From NCBI GenBank assembly GCA_016932895.1, contig JAFGCA010000469.1:1-13500 (forward strand): a DNA stretch of 13,500 bases, read 5' to 3'. Source of the stretch: Sedimentisphaerales bacterium (GTDB lineage: Bacteria > Planctomycetota > Phycisphaerae > Sedimentisphaerales > SG8-4). Below, one piece after another: positions 1-6,565 of the stretch (the stretch's first letter is position 1; each line of letters opens with the position of its first letter). The notes under the pieces are model-generated. The model saw only the letters and a list, made by a program, of their open reading frames with translations. It was not told the DNA's origin and did no database searches. Both the position numbers and the translations under genes were made by a program.

Positions 1-389
1 GTAACCTGGGCCTGACGATCTGTCTGGAGCCGCTCTCGCCCGTCGAGACGAACTTCCTCAACACCGTCGAGGAAGGGATGAAGATGGTGCGACAGATCAA
101 TCATCCGAGTCTCAAGATTCATCTCGACGTCAAGGCGATGTGCTCCGAAGACAAGGGGGTCCCCGAGATCATCCGTTCGGTGACGAACGAGGACATCGGG
201 CACTTCCACGTCAACGACGCCAACCTCTACGGTCCCGGCATGGGCGAGGTCGATTACGCCCCCATCGCCGAGGCGATCCGCGACGTCGGCTACGACCGCT
301 GGCTCTCCGTCGAGGTCTTCAAATACGACCCCGACCCCGAAACCATCGCCCGAAAGAGCATCGAATACCTCCGGACCTTCTGGCCGTAA
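1..389 (+). CDS. Sugar phosphate isomerase/epimerase, C-terminal part (TIM barrel, AP-endonuclease 2 family)
   Basis: The gene enters from the left edge; its reading frame starts at base 3 and ends with TAA at 387-389, leaving 128 residues. The fragment looks like the C-terminal half of a xylose-isomerase-like TIM barrel (Pfam AP_endonuc_2). Four barrel-strand motifs carry the expected divalent-metal ligands: Glu in CLEPLSP, Asp in HLDVKAM, His in GHFHVND and Glu in LSVEVF. The closing stretch with a DYAPIAEAIRDVGYDRW-like segment is typical of this family. Members interconvert keto-sugars or sugar phosphates in the cytoplasm; the substrate cannot be told from this part. The N-terminus is outside the window. 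It is followed at once by a strong intrinsic terminator, so it is the last gene of its transcript. The family call is firm, the exact reaction unknown. Confidence 0.88.
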   Translation, partial: NLGLTICLEPLSPVETNFLNTVEEGMKMVRQINHPSLKIHLDVKAMCSEDKGVPEIIRSVTNEDIGHFHVNDANLYGPGMGEVDYAPIAEAIRDVGYDRWLSVEVFKYDPDPETIARKSIEYLRTFWP

Positions 390-426
390 GCGCCGCTTCG
401 GGTGACGAATACACATGGCTTACGAC

Positions 427-457
427 GAGGCAGGCCCCCGGGCCTGCCTCTTTCTTT
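427..457 (+). terminator. Intrinsic terminator of the isomerase gene
   Basis: A perfect 10-bp GC-rich stem (427-436 pairing with 441-450, arms GAGGCAGGCC / GGCCTGCCTC) with a 4-nt loop is followed directly by TTTCTTT. It lies 38 bp after the stop codon. The T-tract is only on the plus-strand side, so it serves the plus-strand gene. Confidence 0.85.
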
Positions 458-513
458 CGCAGCGTCAGGAGCAGGGTGCGTTCTCAACCCACGCGGAAGG
501 ACTGCACGGGACG

Positions 514-590
514 AGATTGCTTCGTCGCTGTGCTCCTCGCAATGACATACACGAGTCCGTGGTGTCATTGCGAGCGCAGCGAAGCAATCT
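514..590. repeat. REP-like inverted pair (GTCATTGCGAGC...GAAGCAATCT type)
   Basis: The left arm (514-546) and right arm (564-590) are reverse complements except for a 6-nt length difference in the middle. Both share AGATTGCTTCG and TCGCAATGAC ends and are separated by 17 nt. As RNA this would fold into a long hairpin. Sequences of this type are widespread dispersed repeats in environmental bacteria. Spurious translations of the arms give peptides such as DCFAALAMT and CHCEEHSDEAI. It lies between two convergent genes and is not coding. Confidence 0.8.
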
Positions 591-641
591 ACCGTCGCAC
601 GATTTGTGAAACGCACTACCGCACATCTTTCTTCGGCGGCG

Positions 642-1751
642 TCAGACTTTGAAGAACACCTTGTGGCGGTAGAGGAACCAGAGGACGAGCCAGCGGGCCA
701 TCAGGGCGCCCAGGGGCAGGACCAGCGGCGCGACGAGTCCCGCGTGTTCCGAGAGGCCGCCGAGAAAGAACCTCGCGATCCCGCCGAAATCGACGAAGCG
801 CTGCAGGAAGTAGATCGTGATCGCGTTCATCCCGATGACCACGAAGAACAGCGACCATTTCGTGTACCCTTTGACGTCGATGACCCAGTAGAACAGCGCC
901 AGCAGCAACAGGCTCCAGCCGCCCGCAAAGAGCACGTAGGAGCTGGTCCAGAGGATCTTGATGATCGGGAAGGCCAGCCCCCACAGGAGCCCGGCGGCCA
1001 GGCATACCACGCCCGCTCCCGCCAAACCGGCGGCCTTGCGCGAGCCGGAGCGATTCGAGCGAAGCCAGTGCCCCGCCAGCGCGCCCAGGAGCGCAGTACA
1101 AACGGCCGGGAAGGTCGAGAGCACCCCTTCGTTGTCCCCATGCCCATAATAGAGCTTGCCCGGGATGAGTTGCTGATCCACATAGGACGAGAGGCACCCC
1201 TCCGGCGTCAGGTCCCCGCTGCCGACGCCCGGGACCGGCACCAGCATCGTCACGCCCCAGTACAACAGCAGGACGGCCGCGACGACAAACGCCTGCGTCC
1301 GCCATTTCGTATGGATCACGAGCAAGGCCGCGAAGAAATAGCACAGGCCGATCCGCTGCAGCACGCCGGGCCAGCGCATCTCGGACCAGTTGAAGCGCAG
1401 CAGGCCGTTCATGATCAGGCCGATGAGGATGAGCGAGGCCGTGCGTTTGATCACGTGCAGGTGAATCCGGGCCAGGCTCTGACCGCGCTCCCGCCGGCGT
1501 GAGATCGAAAAGGGCATCACGACCCCCACCAAAAAGATGAACAGGGGGAAGATCAAATCCTCGAAGCGGAACCCTCCCCACTTGACATGTTGCATTTGCT
1601 GCTGAATCGTCCGCGTCACCGGGTGGTCCCAGACCTCGGGGAGACTGGCGAACACAGTTCCCCCGCCGGTGATCCAGAACATATCAAAGCCGCGCAGCGC
1701 ATCAATGGAAAGCACCCGCCCACTCTGCCCTCGGCCCGCCTCGTCTGCCAT
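642..1751 (-). CDS. HGSNAT/NagX-like membrane acetyltransferase (DUF5009 / YeiB-related)
   Basis: This 369-aa polytopic membrane protein resembles the catalytic domain of heparan-alpha-glucosaminide N-acetyltransferase and bacterial NagX (DUF5009). These enzymes move an acetyl group from acetyl-CoA across the membrane onto a terminal glucosamine. Visible family motifs are LSIDALRGFDMFW (residues 14-26), H-x-x-W-x-G-F with the candidate catalytic His at 55, DLIFPLFIFLVGVVMPFS (65-82) and GVLQRIGLCYF (129-139). Several hydrophobic helices follow to the C-terminus. I chose the ATG at 1751 because the protein MADEAG... begins just before the conserved motif and a GAGGGGA-like ribosome site precedes it; the reading frame stays open to 1856, but that extension is Arg/Gly-rich and unlike the family. 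It is separated by 223 bp from the upstream sigma factor, so it probably has its own promoter. In a planctomycete it may serve amino-sugar or glycosaminoglycan recycling; that role is inferred. Confidence 0.88.
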   Translation of the reverse strand: MADEAGRGQSGRVLSIDALRGFDMFWITGGGTVFASLPEVWDHPVTRTIQQQMQHVKWGGFRFEDLIFPLFIFLVGVVMPFSISRRRERGQSLARIHLHVIKRTASLILIGLIMNGLLRFNWSEMRWPGVLQRIGLCYFFAALLVIHTKWRTQAFVVAAVLLLYWGVTMLVPVPGVGSGDLTPEGCLSSYVDQQLIPGKLYYGHGDNEGVLSTFPAVCTALLGALAGHWLRSNRSGSRKAAGLAGAGVVCLAAGLLWGLAFPIIKILWTSSYVLFAGGWSLLLLALFYWVIDVKGYTKWSLFFVVIGMNAITIYFLQRFVDFGGIARFFLGGLSEHAGLVAPLVLPLGALMARWLVLWFLYRHKVFFKV

Positions 1752-1827
1752 TTCTCGTCCCCTCGTCTGAACCACGACATTCCCACCTTCCGGCCCACCG
1801 ACACACCGCCACGGACCCGACCGCCAC

Positions 1828-1856
1828 AACATACCACCGACCCGACCGGATTTCAA
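1828..1856 (-). promoter_or_regulatory. Candidate sigma-70 promoter of the acetyltransferase gene
   Basis: On the minus strand TTGAAA (1856-1851, 5/6 to the -35 consensus) is followed after 17 bp by TATGTT (1833-1828, 4/6 to the -10 consensus). This places a start site about 70 bp before the ATG at 1751. It is a pattern match only. Confidence 0.4.
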
Positions 1857-1878
1857 CGACTGCGACCCAGGGGCAGGC

Positions 1879-1897
1879 GGCGTGCACGGGACACCCT
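1879..1897. repeat. Degenerate copy of the GGCGTGCACGG dispersed repeat
   Basis: This 19-bp stretch matches 9977-9995 at 17 of 19 positions. The copy at 9977 is a perfect hairpin; here two substitutions weaken the stem. It lies in the spacer between the sigma factor and the acetyltransferase gene and indicates a dispersed repeat family. Confidence 0.5.
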
Positions 1898-1974
1898 GCT
1901 TCTACGAGGATTCGGAGGACACATTCATGCGAGGATCGCTTCACGCATGCGTGGGATCTGTGCACGTCTGCATG

Positions 1975-2532
1975 TCACACGCAGCCGGCGAGGACGCGCT
2001 TCTTCAGGGATTTTTTGGCTCGGTGGAAGTGGACTCGGGCTCGGTCGGGGGTGGTCTGGGTTCGGGAAGCGATTTCGGTGTAGGGCAGTTGCTCGTAGCA
2101 GCGGAGGTGCAGGACGTCGCGCTGGCGGCCGCGGAGCTGCTCGACGGCGGCGGCGATCTGCGCCAGCGTCTCGGCGCGGATTGTGGCATCGAGAACGCTC
2201 TCGTCGGCCCCCTGCCGCTCACTGACCACACGCCGGTCGCGGTAGAAGCTGGACTGCTGGTGCCGGCGGCGCAACAGATTCTGGACCTTCGTCCAGGCGA
2301 TGCGGTAGATCCAGGGCCAGAACTTCCCATCGTCGCGGAGCGAGTCCAGGCGGGAGATCATGGCCAGCAGCGTCTCCTGGAGGATATCCTCGGCAGCGTC
2401 GCGGTTGAGCGTGGTGCGAAAAACGAAGGGGTACAGTCGCTCCCAGACCAGCACGGCCAGGCGTCCCATGCCGCCCTCACTCCCGGCCCGCGCCTGCGAC
2501 AACAAATCGATGTGTTCGTCATCCTCTCTCAT
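1975..2532 (-). CDS. ECF-type RNA polymerase sigma-70 factor
   Basis: The 185-aa protein has the two-domain layout of group 4 (ECF) sigma factors. Region 2 spans about residues 25-90, with the AAEDILQETLLAMISRL helix and FWPWIYRIAWTKVQNLLRRR for -10 recognition and core binding. Region 4 spans about 132-182 and contains RQRDVLHLRCYEQLPYTEIA, then a helix-turn-helix ending RARVHFHRAKKSLKKR for -35 recognition. It directs RNA polymerase to a dedicated promoter set. I chose the ATG at 2532 because AAAGG lies 9 nt before it; the ATG at 2538 is too close to that site, and the longer open frame to 2604 is less likely. No anti-sigma gene is next to it: upstream (168 bp) is the zinc-ribbon membrane protein and downstream is the acetyltransferase. 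The family call is strong; its regulon is unknown. Confidence 0.92.
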   Translation of the reverse strand: MREDDEHIDLLSQARAGSEGGMGRLAVLVWERLYPFVFRTTLNRDAAEDILQETLLAMISRLDSLRDDGKFWPWIYRIAWTKVQNLLRRRHQQSSFYRDRRVVSERQGADESVLDATIRAETLAQIAAAVEQLRGRQRDVLHLRCYEQLPYTEIASRTQTTPDRARVHFHRAKKSLKKRVLAGCV

Positions 2533-2699
2533 CTTCATTCGCCTTTCCCATGCCACCGGCCACGCATCCGCCGGCGAACCCGTCTGCCTTACGGAGGACC
2601 GCATCCCGGCTCGGCCGGCATCGTCGTCCTACACGGCCCTCGCTTGTAAGAGGCGGCTCTCCGGCTCGCGGTAACGCAGATTCGGCGCAGAAATTCGCC

Positions 2700-4490
2700 C
2701 TATGAAGCCGGCTCGCTCTCGGGCTCGGCCTCCACGGGCACGATCTCCTCCTCGGCCCGCCCCCCGTCGAGGACCCGCCAGGCAGGCGGGGTCAGCTCGG
2801 GCACCTCCCACGCACTGGCGCAGCGGTGGCACTTCTCCATGTCGGGCCGGCGCGGGCGGCCGCAGTTGCGGCATGTTACCTGCGTCGTTCGGGGCCGCGT
2901 GAGCCGATACGTCAGCGCCACCGGCAGTCCGAACAGCATCGTCGCCACGATCCACCACAGCCTTTCCTTGCGCGAGATGCCCAGGCGCGTGCAGTCGCAG
3001 GCCACCTGTCCGGCAAAGATGCCCGCCAGCCCCACCGACAGCATGAGGAAGGGCAACGCCTCGAGGAAGCGACGCACGGGGCCATAACGCATGTTCCGGC
3101 TGGCCATAGCGACGAAAGAGTTGGGCAGCACGAAGACCCCGCGATGGCCCGCCGCCGCCTCTATACGCGAGGCGGTGAAATGCGAGAGAAACAGCAAGAC
3201 CGGCGGGTGCATATTCTCCAGGAGGTACTTGAGCCCCGTCAGAAGCCGAGCGCCCGGCAAGTGCAAATACGCCGCCCGGGCCGAACCCCAGCCGCGCCGC
3301 CTCTCGGCGTATCCGCAGGTCGTCGAGCCGGTCCCCACACGTCTGCCGTTCGGATCGAAGACGTGCAGCGTCATCGCCGTCGCGTCGCGCGAAACCGTTG
3401 CCACTCCACAGCCGACGTAAGTCCGGTCCTCCGCCACATACACGGGCCGGAAATCATAGGCAAACACATCGGCGGGCGCCACGGGGTCTCTGGCCTTGTG
3501 GGGAAACAACGTCTCCGGGACCGGCAGCACACCGGCCCGGCCGACGATCTCCAGCGTGTCGCGGTCGAGCAGATCAATCCGCCCCGAGGCATCCAGGACG
3601 AAGGTCTTCTTCGTGTCGAAACCGTAGGAATACGTCTGTATCAAAGGAACGAGACGCACAGTTGACGAGCCGACGTCACTGAAGAGCTTCATATACTCCG
3701 GGCCGTATATCGACGCCATCTCAGCGGAACCCTCATCCGGCGTGTTGGCATCCGCCTCGCTCGGCGGCGGTGATTTGGGCAGATCTTCGATCATCGGCTC
3801 TCTGAGATTCACCCATACGCACGAGTCGTTCTTGCTCAGCCGGCCGATCTGCACGGGCCGGTTCGAAGCGTCTTCCGGGAACTGCGGGCCCTTCCGCACA
3901 GCCTTCCGGAGCCAGTTGATGCCGAAGAAACGGCGCAGACTGCGGTCGTACACAATCCAAGGCCGGTTGGTCTCTTTTGACGCCAGCGGATCGGCGAAGC
4001 GGCCGAGACTCTCGTCCGGTTCCTCGGCCATGCCGTCGGGTCCGGCATAGAGCGTGATCTTCTGCGTCACATACGTGCCGTCGGACTGAGACATCCTCCG
4101 CGTGTCGCGGTAGACGATCAAACCGAGGGACCTGTCCCAGTACACACGCGCGCCATCCGGATCGCGATCCCAGGAGTAGACATGCGAACCCGGCTCCTCC
4201 ATCAGGCGATTCTGCATGTACTGCACGAGCCCGAGGCTTTGCGCACACCCTTCCTCAACGCGCAGGTGCGCTTCCACTCTCGACGGAGAGACGACATTGG
4301 GTTCGCCCTCCAACTCGGAAGGAAACAGGTGCGAGGGAAGCACCTGCGGACTGTCAATGGCCTCGGCCAGCAGGAACTGACGTCCCAGCTCACAAAACCA
4401 CCGGGCCCAGAACAAACCCAGGCATACCAGGATCAGGACGAGCACGCCCGTCGCTACGACGTTCACAACGCTGTATCTTCGTACATTCAT
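2700..4490 (-). CDS. Uncharacterised membrane protein with C-terminal zinc ribbon, fourth gene of the ABC operon
   Basis: I do not recognise a named family for this 596-aa protein. It begins with a hydrophobic helix (about residues 6-27). A roughly 400-residue, probably extracytoplasmic region follows; its short beta-like repeats (for example KTFVLDASGRIDLLDRDTL, AMTLHVFDPNGRRVG) recall beta-propeller blades. Two or three hydrophobic segments come next, including LPFLMLSVGLAGIFAG and WWIVATMLFGLPVALTY. Residues 540-557 form a C-x2-C-x10-C-x2-C zinc ribbon, and the tail is acidic. The ATG at 4490 is preferred over GTG 4499: AAGG, overlapping the stop codon of the permease gene, lies 8 nt before it. 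Translational coupling to the ABC permease suggests it belongs to the transporter complex, as sensor, accessory permease or substrate-binding part. That role is inferred from position. Confidence 0.75.
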   Translation of the reverse strand: MNVRRYSVVNVVATGVLVLILVCLGLFWARWFCELGRQFLLAEAIDSPQVLPSHLFPSELEGEPNVVSPSRVEAHLRVEEGCAQSLGLVQYMQNRLMEEPGSHVYSWDRDPDGARVYWDRSLGLIVYRDTRRMSQSDGTYVTQKITLYAGPDGMAEEPDESLGRFADPLASKETNRPWIVYDRSLRRFFGINWLRKAVRKGPQFPEDASNRPVQIGRLSKNDSCVWVNLREPMIEDLPKSPPPSEADANTPDEGSAEMASIYGPEYMKLFSDVGSSTVRLVPLIQTYSYGFDTKKTFVLDASGRIDLLDRDTLEIVGRAGVLPVPETLFPHKARDPVAPADVFAYDFRPVYVAEDRTYVGCGVATVSRDATAMTLHVFDPNGRRVGTGSTTCGYAERRRGWGSARAAYLHLPGARLLTGLKYLLENMHPPVLLFLSHFTASRIEAAAGHRGVFVLPNSFVAMASRNMRYGPVRRFLEALPFLMLSVGLAGIFAGQVACDCTRLGISRKERLWWIVATMLFGLPVALTYRLTRPRTTQVTCRNCGRPRRPDMEKCHRCASAWEVPELTPPAWRVLDGGRAEEEIVPVEAEPESEPAS

Positions 4491-4500
4491 CGCCAACACC

Positions 4501-5121
4501 TTACAAAGCAGCGGTCGTGTAGTTGGTCCAGGTCCGCACCAGCAGGGCCCCGATTAACAGCAGCAGGATGACGATGGCCTCGGCGCCGAAGCCCTTGATC
4601 AGAAACACCGGCATGATCAGCGCCAGCAGAAGAACGCAGCCCGCCACCAGCAGAATCTTGTTGCTCGTCCAGCCCATGTACAGCCCCACACAATAGCTGG
4701 CAAAACCCAGCAGCGCGACCGTCGTCGATATCTCCACAATCATCCGCGCGTGAAACGCCAGCGGCGGCGCGAACAAATGCACCAGAACGATGGCCACCAC
4801 CGCCACGGGGATCAGTGCCGACAGCACGAGGAGCGCGCCGGCGGCCACTCTGGCGGCCAATATGCGGCTTCGCGTCACCGCCAAAGTCGCCAATAGCGGC
4901 GAGACGCGGTTGGCCCGGTCGGAGTACATCTGGGCCGCACCCAGAAAGCAAAAGAGCATCAGCAGACCCTGCATCGTGAACGCCCCGAACGCGAAGCTGG
5001 CGTCGGGGATATCCAGCATCACCGTGTAGATCATGATGCCGATCACGATCAGACTCATGAGAGAAGTCAGCACCACATATGCGATCTGGTCGTACAGCTC
5101 GCGTTTGATCAAAGTCAGCAT
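4501..5121 (-). CDS. ABC-2 type transporter permease subunit
   Basis: A 206-aa very hydrophobic protein with about six predicted transmembrane helices: roughly residues 17-36, 43-62, 92-116, 126-148, 155-172 and 177-194. The start MLTLIKRELYDQI (a charged amphipathic helix before the first membrane segment) is typical of ABC-2 export permeases. It would form the membrane channel driven by the ATPase encoded just upstream, whose TGA ends 1 nt before this ATG. The next gene starts 10 nt after the TAA, so all are co-transcribed. No substrate can be predicted; YtrA-controlled ABC systems in Firmicutes are linked to cell-envelope stress. The sequence is too generic for a finer family call. Confidence 0.82.
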   Translation of the reverse strand: MLTLIKRELYDQIAYVVLTSLMSLIVIGIMIYTVMLDIPDASFAFGAFTMQGLLMLFCFLGAAQMYSDRANRVSPLLATLAVTRSRILAARVAAGALLVLSALIPVAVVAIVLVHLFAPPLAFHARMIVEISTTVALLGFASYCVGLYMGWTSNKILLVAGCVLLLALIMPVFLIKGFGAEAIVILLLLIGALLVRTWTNYTTAAL

Positions 5122-5122
5122 G

Positions 5123-6037
5123 TCAGACCTCGCTTTCCGAAACGACCGCGGCGGACGCCGGCCGCGTGCATTCGATGAAGATGTCCTCCAGGGACATCGG
5201 CAGCTCGGTGCAGCTTTCGGGCCCGAACGTATCGAGAATCTTCTGCTTCCGGGCGTTCCAGTTGGCCACCGTGAGCACCATCTCGCGGCCGCGGTCCTGC
5301 CGGTTGATGATCTCGGTCAGGTACAGGTCGCCCGGCAGTTCCGTTGGGAAGATCACCCGGAGTTTGCGGACGCGGTCCTTGAGATCGTCGAGCTCGCAAT
5401 CGACCACGATCTTGCCGGCCATGAGAATCCCGACGCGGTCGGCGATCCGCTCGACGTCGCTGAGGATGTGAGAGCTGAACAGGATCGTGCGGTTCTGCTT
5501 CTGGATCAGGTCGATGGCCAATTCGAGGAATTGCCGGCGGGCCACGGTGTCCAGGCCCAGCGTGGGGTCGTCGAGGATCAACAGTTCCGGCTCGATCGCC
5601 AGCGCCAACGCGAGATTGAGCTCGGCCCGCATGCCGGCGGACAGCTCCTTGACCTTGCGGTCCATCGGCAAACGGAACGTCTCGATGAGCCGCCCGAAGA
5701 ATTCGCCGTCCCACTTCAGCGAGAGGCCCTTGCACAGGTCGATGAGGCGGCGGACCTTGTAGTTCTGGATCAGGTTGTGTCCCTCGGCGACGTAGCCGAT
5801 GCGGCCGTGCGTCTGGGCCGGGAGCGTCGTCGAATCCTGGCCCAGCAGCGCGGTCCGGCCCCGCGTCGGCGGCTCCAGGCCCAGGAGGATGCGAATCATC
5901 GTGGTCTTGCCCGAGCCATTGCGCCCCAGCAACCCGTAGATGCACCCGCGCGGGACCGTCAGGTCGATCCCGTCCAGCACGCACCGGCCGCCGAAGTACT
6001 TCACTACATGTTCGACCTCGATCACGTTGTCCGGCAT
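5123..6037 (-). CDS. ABC transporter ATP-binding protein (YtrB-like)
   Basis: The 304-aa protein is a single nucleotide-binding domain plus a C-terminal extension, as in the ATPases of ABC-2 exporters. Walker A is GRNGSGKT (38-45). The signature loop is LSAGM (132-136), a divergent form of LSGGQ. Walker B is ELLILDDP (151-158), in which Asp157 stands where most ABC ATPases have the catalytic Glu. The D-loop is GLD (161-163) and the switch His is His190 in ILFSSHIL. The Q-loop region reads GYVAEGHN, without the usual Gln. It hydrolyses ATP to drive the adjacent permease. I chose the ATG at 6037 because GGAG of GGAGAGG precedes it at 7 nt and the family start (MPDNVIEVEHVVKYFGG) fits; the longer frame to 6139 overlaps the repressor gene. 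The repressor's TAG lies 1 nt upstream. Confidence 0.93.
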   Translation of the reverse strand: MPDNVIEVEHVVKYFGGRCVLDGIDLTVPRGCIYGLLGRNGSGKTTMIRILLGLEPPTRGRTALLGQDSTTLPAQTHGRIGYVAEGHNLIQNYKVRRLIDLCKGLSLKWDGEFFGRLIETFRLPMDRKVKELSAGMRAELNLALALAIEPELLILDDPTLGLDTVARRQFLELAIDLIQKQNRTILFSSHILSDVERIADRVGILMAGKIVVDCELDDLKDRVRKLRVIFPTELPGDLYLTEIINRQDRGREMVLTVANWNARKQKILDTFGPESCTELPMSLEDIFIECTRPASAAVVSESEV

Positions 6038-6038
6038 A

Positions 6039-6437
6039 CTACCTCTCCTTCTTCGCCGCCAGGTTGAACTTCGCCGCCGCACTCTCGAACCAGCCCGCCA
6101 GCGTTTGTTTGTCGATCTGCATGTGGAACGCCTCCACAACGATGCGCTCCAGCTCGTCGCAGATGAGCTTGCGCCGCACCGCCTTGCTCAACGTGCTGTC
6201 CAAATCGGCGATAAACGCTCCGGCCCCGGCCCGCGTGACGATGATCCCCTCCTGCTCGAGCTGCCGGTAGGCCTTGCCGATGGTGTTCGGATTGATCGCA
6301 AGCTGCTGGGCGAGCTGGCGCACGGTGGGAAGCCTCTCGGCCTTCGCCAGCCGACCTAAGGCGATGTCCCGCTTGACCTGATCGATGATCTGCAGGTACA
6401 CGGGACGATCCGATGCGTTGTCAATGCGAAACTGCAT
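6039..6437 (-). CDS. GntR-family transcriptional repressor, YtrA subfamily
   Basis: A 132-aa protein of the short YtrA class: an N-terminal winged helix-turn-helix and only a small C-terminal helical dimerisation part, with no large effector domain. The start FRIDNASDRPVYLQIIDQVK and the HTH stretch with PTVRQLAQQLAINPNTI (about residues 38-54), followed by AYRQLEQEGII, match GntR DNA-binding domains closely. YtrA proteins normally repress their own operon, which encodes ABC transporters. This gene is the first of such an operon and is followed after 1 nt by the ATPase gene. The ATG at 6437 has a GGGTGGG-like site just before it. A long inverted repeat lies 10-48 bp upstream of the ATG and is the natural operator. 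The signal that relieves repression is not evident. Confidence 0.92.
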   Translation of the reverse strand: MQFRIDNASDRPVYLQIIDQVKRDIALGRLAKAERLPTVRQLAQQLAINPNTIGKAYRQLEQEGIIVTRAGAGAFIADLDSTLSKAVRRKLICDELERIVVEAFHMQIDKQTLAGWFESAAAKFNLAAKKER

Positions 6438-6446
6438 TCGCCCACC

Positions 6447-6485
6447 CTGTCATTTGTACTATGCCAACTATTACAAGTATGACAG
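6447..6485. promoter_or_regulatory. Probable operator of the YtrA-like repressor
   Basis: Nested inverted repeat just upstream of the repressor gene. The inner part is TTGTACTA (6454-6461), a 7-bp spacer, then TATTACAA (6469-6476), matching at 7 of 8 positions. The outer part is CTGTCAT (6447-6453) and ATGACAG (6479-6485), perfect 7-bp arms. The GTA-n-TA...TA-n-TAC pattern is like sites reported for YtrA regulators in Firmicutes. It overlaps the candidate -10 box, so binding would block transcription. Confidence 0.7.
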
Positions 6486-6504
6486 ATGCAACGAATGAGT
6501 TCAA
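6476..6504 (-). promoter_or_regulatory. Candidate promoter of the repressor-ABC operon
   Basis: On the minus strand TTGAAC (6504-6499, 4/6) is followed after exactly 17 bp by CATACT (6481-6476, 4/6). The -10 box lies inside the outer operator arm. The start site would be about 30 bp before the ATG at 6437. Confidence 0.45.
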
Positions 6505-6523
6505 GGAAAAATCAGAAAAAAAC

Positions 6524-6559
6524 AAAAAAATGAGGCCCGGCGCACACGCCCGCGCGGCC
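6524..6559 (-). terminator. Intrinsic terminator of the beta-helix gene
   Basis: Read on the minus strand, GGCC/GCGC arms (6559-6552) pair with 6543-6540 and 6537-6534 (8 bp with a 2-nt bulge, 8-nt loop). A run of seven T (6530-6524) follows, with more T-rich sequence beyond. It begins 7 bp after the stop codon of the beta-helix gene and separates it from the ABC operon promoter. Confidence 0.6.
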
Positions 6560-6565
6560 CGTGTC

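Noticed and set aside
606..1502. Long plus-strand open frame opposite the acetyltransferase gene
   Set aside because: It is antisense to a gene with clear family motifs; its protein is Arg/Glu/Gln-rich without any fold signature, as expected from the complement of GC-rich coding DNA.
5033..6067. Plus-strand open frame of 344 codons opposite the ABC ATPase
   Set aside because: It is the complement of a gene with intact Walker motifs; composition is biased and no motif is present.
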